A stretch of 64,000 bases of DNA from Ornithinimicrobium pratense (GCF_008843165.1 NZ_CP044427.1:1612001-1676000); one strand, 5' to 3'. Numbered from the stretch's first letter, positions 8,199 through 16,655 are shown. Notes: generated by a model from the sequence alone, not told the origin. Translations and numbers: made by a program.

Positions 8199-9776
8199 AT
8201 GGTGCTGTCGCCGCCCGTCGAGCACCGTCCCGCCGCATACCGGGCAGGCGAACCCAACGGCGCCGAACCGACCGATCTCGATCGGCCGGCCCAGCCGCCG
8301 GCACCTTCGTCCCTCGCCCGGTGGGCATGGGTCGCTGCAGGCCTGCTGCTGACAGGCTTCTTCATGGCGGCCCTGCTGGTGGGAGGTGGCGCGCCGGCAC
8401 CCCCGTTGGCGGGTCTGCCCGACGCAGGCGCGGTCACCGGCTGGGGCAGCCCGCTCGTCGACCTCGCAGTTCGCGTCCTCGCTGTGCTCACGGTCGGGCA
8501 GCTCACCTACGCCGCCCTGCTCGCGCCGACCGGACCGGCTGCCGGGTGGACGCGTGCCCTACGGGGCACCACCTGGTCCGCCACCGGCTGGCTGGTGGCC
8601 GAGGTCGTTGCTCTCGTGCTGACCGCCAGCTCTGTGTATGGCGTCCCGGTCACCCAGCTCTCGCTGCAGGCCGTCCTCGCTCTGGTCACCGAGCTCCCTG
8701 CTGGCCGGGCCGCGGTCTGGGTCGCCGTCCTTCTCGGCGTGCTCATCGTGGGCAGTGCGAGTCTGGTCAGCGCGACGGTCCGGGAGAGCCGTGGTCACAC
8801 CCGCCTTGGAGCGATGGTCCTGCTGCTGGTCGCGTTGAGCGCGGTCGTCGTTCCAGGCGTCCTGGCCGGGCACTCCGCCGCAGCCGACAACCACGTCCCG
8901 GCGGTGCTCGCGCTGTCGGTCCATGTCGTTACCGCCAGCCTGTGGGTCGGTGGGCTTGCCGGGCTGCTGCTGCACGGCCGGGGCCGGCCGCAGGCCGCGC
9001 AGGCAGTCCGCCGGTTCAGCGCATTGGCGTTGGTCTGCGTCGCCTTGCTGCTCGCATCGGGAGTAGCCGCCGCCCTGCTGGTGGCGGGCCCGCCGACGTT
9101 GTCGTGGATTGGTGAAGGCTGGGTCTGGCTGCTGTCTCTGAAGACAGCCCTGCTGGGGCTCCTGGCCGCCATCGGTTGGTGGCACCGGCGACGCACCGTG
9201 CCCGCGCTGGTCACCGGCCGTCCGGGTGCGTTCGTCCGCCTGGGCGTGGTCGAGGTGGCCCTGATGACCCTGACCCTCGCCGTGTCCGTGGCGTTGACCG
9301 CCTCCCCAGCGCCCGCCCAGCGCCCCGAGGCCGCCGGCACGACGTCGGACGCCGAAGACTCGAGGGTCGTGGACGACGCCGCCCCGCAGGAAGCGGGACC
9401 CGGGGGCACCGCCACGGAGGTCAACCCTGCGCCACCGGTCCGCGCCGACGAGTCCGAGCCCACCCCGCAAGGGTCTCCCGAAGACATGAGCGGCCACGAC
9501 CACGGAGATCTGTCTGTCTCCATCCTGGTGGACGAGGAGCGGTTCCACGTGGCCGGCACCGTCCGGCCCGGCCAGTCGGTCACGGTGTACAACAGCAGCA
9601 GGTCTGCAGCGACGATCAGCGCCCTCGACGGCAGCTTCGACGCCGACGTGGGTCCGCGGACCTTCATCACCTTCACCGCTCCGGCTGAGGCAGGCGACTA
9701 CGACTTCGCCAGCCGTGCCCAGGGCATACCCGCCGGCAGTTTCACCGGCACCCTCCTGGTCCGCGCTGACCCCTGA
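8199..9776 (+). CDS. CopD-domain membrane protein with C-terminal cupredoxin-like domain
   Basis: 525 residues. After a polar N-terminus come eight or nine hydrophobic segments (about 40-370), including LAGHSAAADNHVPAVLALSV followed by HVVTASLWVGG. The histidines and the SLWVGG segment are typical of CopD-type copper-import proteins. Next is an acidic, low-complexity linker (about 375-425) with the metal-binding-like MSGHDHGD, then a beta-rich domain of about 95 residues (LSVSILVDEERFHVAGTVRP onward) resembling a cupredoxin. This suggests copper handling at the membrane with an extracellular metal-binding module. It follows the sortase with no gap. The fused C-terminal domain lacks an obvious complete blue-copper ligand set, so its metal is uncertain. 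Confidence 0.8.
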   Translation: MVLSPPVEHRPAAYRAGEPNGAEPTDLDRPAQPPAPSSLARWAWVAAGLLLTGFFMAALLVGGGAPAPPLAGLPDAGAVTGWGSPLVDLAVRVLAVLTVGQLTYAALLAPTGPAAGWTRALRGTTWSATGWLVAEVVALVLTASSVYGVPVTQLSLQAVLALVTELPAGRAAVWVAVLLGVLIVGSASLVSATVRESRGHTRLGAMVLLLVALSAVVVPGVLAGHSAAADNHVPAVLALSVHVVTASLWVGGLAGLLLHGRGRPQAAQAVRRFSALALVCVALLLASGVAAALLVAGPPTLSWIGEGWVWLLSLKTALLGLLAAIGWWHRRRTVPALVTGRPGAFVRLGVVEVALMTLTLAVSVALTASPAPAQRPEAAGTTSDAEDSRVVDDAAPQEAGPGGTATEVNPAPPVRADESEPTPQGSPEDMSGHDHGDLSVSILVDEERFHVAGTVRPGQSVTVYNSSRSAATISALDGSFDADVGPRTFITFTAPAEAGDYDFASRAQGIPAGSFTGTLLVRADP

Positions 9777-9817
9777 CCGCAACCCCCGCCGATCAGTGCT
9801 GCAGCCAGCCCACCTCG

Positions 9818-9832
9818 CCTCCCGCCGGGAGG
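9818..9832. terminator. Hairpin between convergent genes
   Basis: CCTCCC-GCC-GGGAGG is a perfect 6-bp stem between the convergent CopD gene and the unknown gene on the minus strand. It could terminate either transcript. There is no U-run. Confidence 0.35.
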
Positions 9833-9910
9833 ACGTGGCACGAGCGCCGCGGTGACGCAGCCCGCGCCCTCGAACTGGTACCGAACACCGCAGGTGGCGG
9901 CCGTGCGTGG

Positions 9911-10885
9911 TCAGCCCAGCTCTCGGCGCAGTGCGGTCAGCTCGCGGCGCAGGTCCGGGGTGCGGACCATGGCGCGCATGCGGCGCAACGTCGCCTCGTC
10001 TGCCACCACCGGCCAGAGCTGCACCAGCTGCCAATCGCGTGCCCTCACCACGTCGCGGTCACCCGTGAGCTTGCCCACGCGCTCGGCCAGAGGCAGCACC
10101 CGGGGGTCCTCGGGCGCGGAGGTGACGGCAGGCGGGACCTCCCGCAGCAGCTGGTCCACGAGCAGCTGGGTGCGCTGGGTCTGCGTCAGGCGCGAGCCCA
10201 GATCTGCATCGAGATGTCTTCCTAGCTCGTCGTAGTCGGCGACCGGCCCCCCGGACAGGGCCGCGAAGACGTAGCGGTCACCGAGCCGGCGGTGCCCGTC
10301 CACCAGCTCCAGCGCCGCCCGCCATCCTTGGTGACGGCCGACGGTGCGGACCAGCTCCTCGCGCAGCTCCACCAGCTCGGCGGTGCCGCGTCGCGGCTCG
10401 AGGCGGGGCCACTCGGCGAAGAAGCGCGCGTGGTCGCCAGCACGGGCCAGGTGCAGGCCGACGTCTCGGTGACCGCGCAGAGGTGTGGTGAGTGACGCAG
10501 CGGTCTGGTGCGCCTCGTGGAGCCGCCCGATCGAGACCTGGTGCGCGATGCGCTGCCGCAGCAGTCCACCCCGCTGCAGGGGGGTCAGCTGTTCCAGGAT
10601 CGCGTCTACGTCGCGTTCCTGGAGCAGGCCGACGGCATACGCCAGACAGGCCAGGTCGGCCACCGGTGTCATGGCGTCTTCGGTGAGCAGCCACCGGTTC
10701 AGGCCGACGCTGGTCACCGGTGAGAGCCCTCGGAGGACCAGAACGGCGTCATCCGGCGCCCCCAGCACCGCAGGCCGCAGTCGATCACGGATGGTGGCGC
10801 CGGTGCCGTCCCCCGCACCCCCTGACAGACCCTCCAGAAAAAGTGTGCCCAGGGAGGAGAGTCCCTGCTGATCGGTGGTGCCCAT
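9911..10885 (-). CDS. Uncharacterised helical protein
   Basis: 324 residues, not recognised. There is no signal peptide and no membrane helix. The sequence is rich in Leu, Arg and Ala with amphipathic helices throughout, for example LRQRIAHQVSIGRLHEAHQT and LVELREELVRTVGRHQGWRA, which reads like an alpha-solenoid (TPR-like) scaffold. Aspartate-rich loops and a conserved-looking RGLSPVTSVGLNRW segment occur near residue 50. GGAAGGACG 5 to 13 bases upstream of ATG 10885 is a good ribosome site. The flanking intergenic regions are ordinary, so it appears monocistronic. Coding potential is good, but the function is open. Confidence 0.75.
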   Translation of the reverse strand: MGTTDQQGLSSLGTLFLEGLSGGAGDGTGATIRDRLRPAVLGAPDDAVLVLRGLSPVTSVGLNRWLLTEDAMTPVADLACLAYAVGLLQERDVDAILEQLTPLQRGGLLRQRIAHQVSIGRLHEAHQTAASLTTPLRGHRDVGLHLARAGDHARFFAEWPRLEPRRGTAELVELREELVRTVGRHQGWRAALELVDGHRRLGDRYVFAALSGGPVADYDELGRHLDADLGSRLTQTQRTQLLVDQLLREVPPAVTSAPEDPRVLPLAERVGKLTGDRDVVRARDWQLVQLWPVVADEATLRRMRAMVRTPDLRRELTALRRELG

Positions 10886-11224
10886 CGTCGTCCTTCCGGT
10901 GACCGGGTGACTGTCCTAGACGGTTTGGAGGCAGTGCCGCGGTTGTGATGGTTGCGGGCCGGGGGCGCGGCCGCACATGATCGTGGGTGACCGAGCAGGG
11001 CCCGTCTATTCGGCCTTTCCAAGAGGTGTAGGTGGCCCGGCTGTGTACAGAGCGTACGAGTGCTGGCTCGCAGGTGCCTTCGTCGTTGCGTCTGACGCCC
11101 TTGACCGACGGCATTCCCCCGGGCGCCGGTGGCGCCTCCGCGCGTGGGACGTCGCACCGAGTCACGGCGCCCGGCCTGAAAAAAGGACGAGCGGAGTGTC
11201 GGGACGTGGCGCTACCTTCTGGGG
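10886..11224. other. Intergenic stretch without a gene
   Basis: No frame shows a plausible start, ribosome site and coding bias. It carries the divergent promoters: the unknown gene to the left and TACCTT (11213-11218), 6 bases before the ATG of the DUF664 gene, to the right. Confidence 0.5.
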
Positions 11225-11809
11225 ATGGATGAGAAGGAGACCTTGAAGCGCTACCTGCAGCGCCAGCACGAGGCGCTGCGGTGGAAGACGGAGGGGCTGG
11301 GGGAGTACCACCTGCGGCAACCGTGGACTCGCACCGGCACCAACCTGCTGGGGCTGCTCAAGCACGTCGCGAGTGTCGAGATCGGCTATTTCGGCGATTG
11401 CTTCGGGCGTGCGCACGGGGTGGCGATGCCCTGGTTCGCCGAGGACGCGGAGCCCAACGCGGACATGTGGGCCACGTCGGAGGAGTCGACCGAGCAGATC
11501 CTGGCGCTGTACGACCGCGCCTGGGAGGTGGTTGAGGACACTGTCGATGAGCTCGCGCTCGATGCCCCTGGGCGCGTGCCCTGGTGGGGGGACCAGGGGG
11601 ATGTCACGCTGCACCGGCTGCTGGTGCACGTGGTGGCGGAGGTCGCCCGGCACGCGGGCCATGCGGACATCCTGCGCGAGCTGGCTGACGGACAGGCGGG
11701 GATCCGTCAGGGGCTGACCAACCTGCCGGATGAGGACGAGCAGTGGTGGGCCGACTACGTGGCCCGGGTGCAGGCGGCAGCGGAAGAGGTGGCCAACCGG
11801 GAGGGGTAA
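11225..11809 (+). CDS. DinB/DUF664-family protein
   Basis: 194 residues of the DinB-like four-helix bundle family in its DUF664 branch, which includes mycothiol-dependent enzymes of actinobacteria. Expected metal-ligand histidines are present: LLGLLKHVASVEIGYFGDCF near residue 45 and RLLVHVVAEVARHAGHADIL near residue 140. Domain-wide marks are RWKTEGLGEYHLRQPWTRTG at the start and WWADYVARV at the end. Probably cytosolic. DUF664 proteins are often annotated as mycothiol transferases, but the substrate is unknown. ATG 11225 has TACCTT 6 bases upstream and no ribosome site, so a leaderless start is likely. Confidence 0.88.
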   Translation: MDEKETLKRYLQRQHEALRWKTEGLGEYHLRQPWTRTGTNLLGLLKHVASVEIGYFGDCFGRAHGVAMPWFAEDAEPNADMWATSEESTEQILALYDRAWEVVEDTVDELALDAPGRVPWWGDQGDVTLHRLLVHVVAEVARHAGHADILRELADGQAGIRQGLTNLPDEDEQWWADYVARVQAAAEEVANREG

Positions 11810-11875
11810 GAGAATGAGGTGGTTCCGGCCTTTGCATGCTTGGTGGAGTGGTCTTGCTAGCGGGATCATGAGCAG

Positions 11876-12805
11876 GTGAGCCTGCACCCACTGCGCGGTT
11901 CCGGGGCCGCCCCTGAACCCGAAGGCGTCACCCACTTGCTTCGTCAGCAGGCGCCTCACCTGGCTCACCTTCCGGTCAGTCCGAGCCCAGCGTCAGGCAG
12001 CAGCAACTGGGTTTTCCGACTCGGGGAGAACCTGGCCGTGCGCTTGCCCCGGACCGCCAGCTACGTCCCGGATCTCCTGCGCGAGATCCGCTGGCTGCCC
12101 CACCTCGCATCCAAGCTCTCGGTCCCCGTTCCGGACGTCGTCGCCGTCGGGCAGCCCAGCGAGGTGTTTCCGCGCCCGTGGGCCGTCGTCTCTTGGGTGC
12201 CCGGTGAGCTCCCTGGCACTCTCGACAGCGCGCAGCAGTACCGGTTCGCGCGATCTTTCGGGGCGTTTCTGCAGACTCTTCACGTGGTCGACACCGACGA
12301 CGCCCCGGCAGGCCCCGAGCACTGGGGTTATCGGTGTGGCGAACCCGTCACTGACACCATCGACGGGTGGGCCGACCAGGCCGCGACTGCTCTGGCCGAC
12401 CTGTTCGACCCCACGAGCGTGCGCGAAGCGTGGCGGCGCCTGCGGGACGTCCCCCGGGCCAGTGGGCCCGCCTGCCTAGTCCACACAGACCTTTCGTCCG
12501 AGAACCTCCTCGTCCACCCAGATGGGCGCCTGGCAGGAGTGATCGACTTCGGCGGTCTTGGCCTTGGCGACCGCTCTGTGGACTTCCTTTACGCATGGAG
12601 CATGCTCGATCCGCCCGCCCGCCAGGTACTCCGCATCGCAGCCGAAGCCGACGACGCGACATGGGTCCGAGCCCGTGCGTGGGCCTTCGTCGGCCCCGGC
12701 CTGCTCACCCTCGAGGGCTACCGGCACTCCATGCCTGCCCGGACCGCACGCCTGACCACGATGGTCGAGAACGTCGCAGCCGAGGTCGGCGTCGAACTGC
12801 GCTGA
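11876..12805 (+). CDS. Aminoglycoside/macrolide phosphotransferase-family kinase
   Basis: 309 residues of the APH/choline kinase-like fold. Marks: glycine-rich nucleotide loop GSSNWVFRLGENLAVRLPR (about 41-60), catalytic loop LVHTDLSSENLLV (H203, D205) and the metal-binding IDFGGLGLGD about 20 residues later. It transfers phosphate from ATP to a hydroxylated small molecule. Many chromosomal actinobacterial members have no proven drug substrate, so resistance should not be assumed. The GTG at 11876 is the only start that keeps the N-terminal helix. Monocistronic. Confidence 0.85.
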   Translation: MSLHPLRGSGAAPEPEGVTHLLRQQAPHLAHLPVSPSPASGSSNWVFRLGENLAVRLPRTASYVPDLLREIRWLPHLASKLSVPVPDVVAVGQPSEVFPRPWAVVSWVPGELPGTLDSAQQYRFARSFGAFLQTLHVVDTDDAPAGPEHWGYRCGEPVTDTIDGWADQAATALADLFDPTSVREAWRRLRDVPRASGPACLVHTDLSSENLLVHPDGRLAGVIDFGGLGLGDRSVDFLYAWSMLDPPARQVLRIAAEADDATWVRARAWAFVGPGLLTLEGYRHSMPARTARLTTMVENVAAEVGVELR

Positions 12806-12889
12806 GACGTGTAGGGCCGAACTGAGCCCTTTGGCGTCGCCCTCCTGGGTTGAGGACGGTTGCACCCTGAACGACCCACGCCCTTAATC

Positions 12890-12903
12890 GATCCCGTGGG
12901 ATC
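12890..12903. promoter_or_regulatory. Perfect palindrome upstream of the HTTM gene pair
   Basis: GATCCC-GT-GGGATC is a perfect inverted repeat in the 195-base gap before the gene at 13001. It may be an operator or a hairpin of the upstream transcript; nothing else identifies it. Confidence 0.25.
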
Positions 12904-13000
12904 ACCAGGGACGACACGACAATCGGTGCCGAGACGCAACGGCACTTGGCACGGGACAGCCTCGCGCCCAGCATCTACCGCGCGTCGTAGCCTTCGGTGC

Positions 13001-13429
13001 ATGAGCAGGGCGGGAAAGCTGGTGCGGGTGCTCATCACCCTGCTGATGCTTGGGGTCTTCGTCGTGGCCCAGGTCGATCGGCACGACGACTGGTGGCCTT
13101 TGGGAATGATGGGTCAGTATGCGCAGCCACGGGACCCCGACGGTGAGGTCGTGGACACCTTCATGGTGTCCTTCGACCCCGATGGCCGCGAGCGTCCGGT
13201 GGTGCTGCGGGCTTCCCGCGCCGGCATCACCCGGGTGGAACTGGAGCTCAACCTGCACAATCTGCAGTCCGATCCGACGCGGCTGGACGGGGTCGCGCGG
13301 CGGGTCACGCATACGCATGGTCATCAGGTCGCTGCCCTGGAGATCCGTCAACGCGTCCATACCCTGCGAGACGGCAGGCTCAAGGGTGACCCGGATGTGC
13401 GGACCCTCCTGCGGTGGGAGGCGCCGTGA
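13001..13429 (+). CDS. Small membrane-anchored protein paired with an HTTM protein
   Basis: 142 residues, unrecognised as a family. One N-terminal hydrophobic helix (about 6-24, VRVLITLLMLGVFVVAQ) is followed by a hydrophilic domain with WWPLGMMGQYAQPRD and a predicted beta-rich remainder, so it is probably anchored with its domain outside. ATG 13001 is chosen over an upstream in-frame ATG (12860) because TAGCCT ends 7 bases before it and the upstream extension is low quality. Its stop overlaps the GTG of the next gene (GTGA), so the two are translated together and likely work together. Confidence 0.78.
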   Translation: MSRAGKLVRVLITLLMLGVFVVAQVDRHDDWWPLGMMGQYAQPRDPDGEVVDTFMVSFDPDGRERPVVLRASRAGITRVELELNLHNLQSDPTRLDGVARRVTHTHGHQVAALEIRQRVHTLRDGRLKGDPDVRTLLRWEAP

Positions 13430-14289
13430 GCGGAGCCCTGCGGTGGCTGATGCCCGAGGTACCCCTTGCCCGGCTGGCGTGGTTTCGCGCCATCGTCGCC
13501 CTCACCGCGGTGGTCGACATCTTCCTCATCCTCAGTTCGCCGCGTCAGCGGGCCACCACCCCGGCGCTCTATGACCCGATCCCGCTGGCCAGGGCGCTGC
13601 AGCTGCCAGCCCCCACGCCAACCATCACCGGCGCGCTGACCCTGCTGATCGTTGCTGGTGCGCTCGGCGTCCTCCTGGGTGGCCTACGGCCCACGCCCGC
13701 CTGGGTGCAGCACCTGGCCGGGGCAGTCCTGGGCTGCGCCTACCTGCTGTGGTGCACCTACGGCATGTCCTTCGGCTACGTCGCCCACGACCACACGGCG
13801 ATCATCGTCGCCGCGCTGCTCCTGCCCACCGCTGGCACCGCCCGATATGTCGACCTGCAGGAGACTCGGTCGACCGGCGCCGGGTGGGCGTTGCGGATGG
13901 TTCAGGTGTTCACGGTGGCGACCTACACCGGGTCCGTGCTGGCGAAATGGGTGATGAGCGGCCATGACCTGGTGCGTTGGGCGCAGTCAGGGACCTTCGT
14001 CTGGGCGTTCCTGCGCCGTCCCAACCCCCTCAACGAGCTGCTCGTCCAGCACGGCGCAGTGTTGCGGCTCGGCCAGTGGGGGGTCCTGGCTCTGGAGCTG
14101 GCGGCGCCGTTGGTCTGGGTTGTGCGGGAGAGGTGGCGGTGGGTGGTGGCGGCGATCTTCCTCGGGTTCCACCTGGCCACTTTTGCTCTGCTCGGGATCC
14201 ACTTCCTGCCAACCCTGGTGTGCTGGGCGGCGTTCCTGCCTCTTGAGCGCTATGCCGCCCGCATCCGTCGTCGCGCTGACATCAGCTAA
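13426..14289 (+). CDS. HTTM (vitamin K-dependent carboxylase-like) membrane protein
   Basis: 287 residues with 6-8 hydrophobic segments. The pattern fits the HTTM family, the transmembrane module shared with vitamin K-dependent gamma-carboxylase: LARLAWFRAIVALTAVVDIF, CAYLLWCTYGMSFGYVAHDH, YTGSVLAKW and LELAAPLVWVV followed by FLGFHLATFALLGIHFLPTL. The enzymatic activity of bacterial HTTM proteins is unknown. The GTG at 13426 overlaps the stop of the preceding gene by four bases and there is no better start downstream. The partner may supply an extracellular domain. Confidence 0.75.
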   Translation: MSGALRWLMPEVPLARLAWFRAIVALTAVVDIFLILSSPRQRATTPALYDPIPLARALQLPAPTPTITGALTLLIVAGALGVLLGGLRPTPAWVQHLAGAVLGCAYLLWCTYGMSFGYVAHDHTAIIVAALLLPTAGTARYVDLQETRSTGAGWALRMVQVFTVATYTGSVLAKWVMSGHDLVRWAQSGTFVWAFLRRPNPLNELLVQHGAVLRLGQWGVLALELAAPLVWVVRERWRWVVAAIFLGFHLATFALLGIHFLPTLVCWAAFLPLERYAARIRRRADIS

Positions 14290-14318
14290 AGCGTCGCGCC
14301 CCGAAGAAAGACTTTATC

Positions 14319-14336
14319 TAGAATTTCTGCTAGAAT
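14319..14336 (+). promoter_or_regulatory. Tandem -10 hexamers before the CarD-family gene
   Basis: TAGAAT occurs twice, at 14319-14324 and 14331-14336, within one of the most AT-rich stretches of the window. Either can serve as a -10 element. The second would start transcription near 14343, downstream of the first in-frame ATG (14335). Confidence 0.5.
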
Positions 14337-14373
14337 GCCCAAAGGCATGGGGGAGCGGTCAACGGGGGGCGAA

Positions 14374-14913
14374 ATGGAAGGAAGTTCGGTGCACTTCAGC
14401 AAGGGTCAGATCCTCATCCACCCCCAGCACGGACCGGCGACGGTGACGAAGGTGACCACCCGGACCATCCATGGAGAGCGCAGGCATTACTTGATCCTGA
14501 GCGTCCACACGGACGGTATGTCGGTGTCTCTGCCCGTCGACGCAACCGAGGAGATCGGGGTCCGCGCCGTGATGGACGGGGCTCGCGCGCGCGAGGTGTT
14601 CGTGAGGCTCGCCGATGAGGGCGAACCCTTCGACAAGGTCTGGTCGCGACGGTTCAAGCACAACACGGAGCGGCTGCGCAGCGGGGACCTGCTCATGGTC
14701 GCCGGGCTGATCCGGGACGTGACGCGTCGCGACGACGAGGTCCGGGTCTCCTACGGTGAGGCGAACCTGCTGCGAGAGGCCCTGGGCCTGCTCACCGCCG
14801 AGCTGGCGATCGCCCTGCGGGTCACCTCGGAGCGCGCGGTTGCGTTGGTGGAGTCCGCAGTCCGCGAGCGGGTCGTGCCCGAGCTGAGCGAGGACCTGGC
14901 ACTCGCCAGCTGA
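14374..14913 (+). CDS. CarD-family RNA polymerase-binding regulator
   Basis: 179 residues from ATG 14374. The N-terminal RNA polymerase-interacting Tudor-like domain is clear (HFSKGQILIHPQHGPATVTK, about residues 7-26, then a beta-rich stretch to about 65), followed by the helical C-terminal domain that contacts promoter DNA. Members bind the beta subunit and stabilise open complexes at many promoters. The start is uncertain: in-frame ATGs at 14335, 14347 and 14374 are possible. 14374 is preferred because homologues begin just before the FSxGQ strand, GGGGGG lies 3-8 bases upstream, and the first ATG overlaps a -10 hexamer. The essential CarD usually sits next to ispD/ispF; this copy does not, so it may be a paralogue. 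Confidence 0.85.
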   Translation: MEGSSVHFSKGQILIHPQHGPATVTKVTTRTIHGERRHYLILSVHTDGMSVSLPVDATEEIGVRAVMDGARAREVFVRLADEGEPFDKVWSRRFKHNTERLRSGDLLMVAGLIRDVTRRDDEVRVSYGEANLLREALGLLTAELAIALRVTSERAVALVESAVRERVVPELSEDLALAS

Positions 14914-15023
14914 CAACGAGAACCAGACGTCGTCGACTGCCCGAAGCGCCGACCACGCAACGGCGAAGTCGTTGACGCAGAACTGTCCATGTCCGGCCGC
15001 AGCGCTGTCCGGTGACCTCTCTC

Positions 15024-15074
15024 TAGACTCTGAGCATGGCCACCACTCGCGCCGCCGTCACCTCGGCGACCTGA
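15024..15074 (+). CDS. Possible leaderless 12-codon mini-ORF upstream of the MFS gene
   Basis: TAGACT (15024-15029) lies 6 bases before ATG 15036, the same geometry seen before many real genes here. The ORF encodes MATTRAAVTSAT and ends with TGA at 15072-15074. The MFS start codon is 137 bases further on. It may be a leader peptide that affects the downstream gene, or a chance ORF after that gene's true promoter. No regulatory residue run (Cys, Trp, His) is seen. Confidence 0.3.
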
Positions 15075-15211
15075 TCCGAACCGGGTCGCTGCCCTCCTGA
15101 CGAGGCGGGGCGGCGCGCCGCACTAGTGTCCGGTCGGTCGGGGAGCATGTCCCCGTAGGTGGTCCTTGGTCATGCGAGCGCGGCAGGAGAAGGCAGGCAT
15201 AGGCGGCACGG

Positions 15212-16591
15212 ATGGGTAGTGAGTTTCGGCGACAGGTGCACAACATCGGGCGACGCCGCGCCTGGGTCATCTGGGCGGTGGGCCTGAGCATCTACACGCT
15301 GGCGGTCTTCCACCGGACCTCGCTGTCCGTGGCGGGCATCATCGCCGCCGAGCGTTTCGAGATCACGGCCGCGCAGCTGTCCACCTTCACGGTGCTGCAG
15401 CTGGCGGTCTACGCGATCATGCAGATCCCTGTCGGTGTGCTCATCGACCGCTACGGCTCCAAGCTGCTCATGCTGGTCGGCCTGACGCTGATGACCGTAG
15501 GCCAGTTCTGGTTCGCCTTCGCTGGCACCTTCGAGGCCGGGGTTGCCGCTCGAGTCCTTCTGGGCTGCGGAGACGCCATGATCTTCACCAGCCTTCTGCG
15601 TCTGATCGCCTTCTGGTTCCGCGTCAAGCAGGCCCCGATGGTGACCCAGCTGACCAGCATGGTCGGCCAGCTCGGGGCCGTCGTCGCCGCGACTCCGCTG
15701 GCGGCGGCGCTGGCTCGGTTCGGTTGGGCCTGGTCCTACGGCATCGCCTCCGGGGCGGGAGTTGTGCTCGGTATCGCACTGGTCCTCATCGTGCGCGACT
15801 CGCCCTACGTCGGCGACGTCGTAGAGCGCATCAAGATCCGTGCCTTGGCCAAGACGATGGCCGAGGTATGGGGCAACCCCGGCACCAAGCTCGGGCTCTG
15901 GGTCCATTTTTCCTCGCAGTTCGGACCCACGGTTTTCACCATGCTGTGGGGTTACCCGTTCCTGATCGCCCAGGGCCTGGAGTCGACCCTGGCGAGCGGG
16001 ATGCTCATCCTGATGACGCTGACAGCGATGGTGGCCGGACCCGTGGTGGGTCTGTTGACGAGCCGGTTCCCCTACCACCGTTCGACGCTGGTCCTGGTCC
16101 TGGTGGCCGCGATCGCCGCTGTCTGGGCGGTGGTGCTGCTGTGGCCCGGCCCTGCACCGTTGTGGCTCCTGGTCGTGATGGTGATGGTCACGGCCATCGG
16201 CGGACCAGGTTCAATGGTCAGCTTCGACCTGGCCCGCACCTTCCACCCCTCGGAGCGCTACGGCCGCGCCAACGGGATGATCAATGTCGGTGGGTTCGTG
16301 GCGTCCCTCATGACCATCGGGCTCATCGGGCTGGTCCTGGACTTCCGGGCCCCGGGGGGCCCTTCGACCTACGTGCTGGACGACTTCAAGGTCGCGATGG
16401 CGGTGCAGTTCCCCTTCTGGGCCCTTGGCGCCTGGCAGCTGCTGCGCTACCGCCGCAAGGGACGCGCCCTGATCGGCCAGCACCCCGGGGCGATGCAGGC
16501 ACTGCGAGGTGGGGAGGCGGTGCTGCCCGGCCTGTCCCGGCCGGCCGACCCGCGACCCGCGCCCGAGCCGCCGGACCCCGAGGACCGCTGA
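15212..16591 (+). CDS. MFS transporter
   Basis: 459 residues with 12 hydrophobic helices and a short cytoplasmic loop in the middle, the major facilitator layout. Marks: WVIWAVGLSIYTLAVFHRTS in helix 1 and the MFS loop VGVLIDRYGSKLLM between helices 2 and 3 (a D-R-x-G-S/R-K-like motif). A Pro-rich polar tail follows helix 12. Substrate unknown; the FHRTSLSVAG segment after helix 1 is common in actinobacterial nitrate/sugar-phosphate-like carriers but is not diagnostic. GGAGAAGG about 20 bases upstream is the only purine-rich run. Convergent with the Nudix gene. Confidence 0.9.
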   Translation: MGSEFRRQVHNIGRRRAWVIWAVGLSIYTLAVFHRTSLSVAGIIAAERFEITAAQLSTFTVLQLAVYAIMQIPVGVLIDRYGSKLLMLVGLTLMTVGQFWFAFAGTFEAGVAARVLLGCGDAMIFTSLLRLIAFWFRVKQAPMVTQLTSMVGQLGAVVAATPLAAALARFGWAWSYGIASGAGVVLGIALVLIVRDSPYVGDVVERIKIRALAKTMAEVWGNPGTKLGLWVHFSSQFGPTVFTMLWGYPFLIAQGLESTLASGMLILMTLTAMVAGPVVGLLTSRFPYHRSTLVLVLVAAIAAVWAVVLLWPGPAPLWLLVVMVMVTAIGGPGSMVSFDLARTFHPSERYGRANGMINVGGFVASLMTIGLIGLVLDFRAPGGPSTYVLDDFKVAMAVQFPFWALGAWQLLRYRRKGRALIGQHPGAMQALRGGEAVLPGLSRPADPRPAPEPPDPEDR

Positions 16592-16626
16592 CCCCACCGC
16601 GTGACGCGCTGCTGCGTTGAGGACCC

Positions 16627-16655
16627 GTCCCTGCCCGTGGGCACGGTGATGGGAC
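16627..16655. terminator. Hairpin between convergent MFS and Nudix genes
   Basis: The inner stem is TGCCC-GT-GGGCA (16632-16643) and outer GTCCC/GGGAC arms (16627-16631, 16651-16655) extend it. The position between two gene ends suggests a bidirectional terminator. No U-run. Confidence 0.35.

Noticed and set aside
11876..12805. Antibiotic resistance gene
   Set aside because: The APH-type kinase fold is certain but drug specificity is not; many chromosomal homologues are not resistance genes, so no such call is made.
14335..14373. Longer N-terminus of the CarD-family protein from ATG 14335
   Set aside because: It would start inside a -10 hexamer and adds 13 residues not seen in the family.
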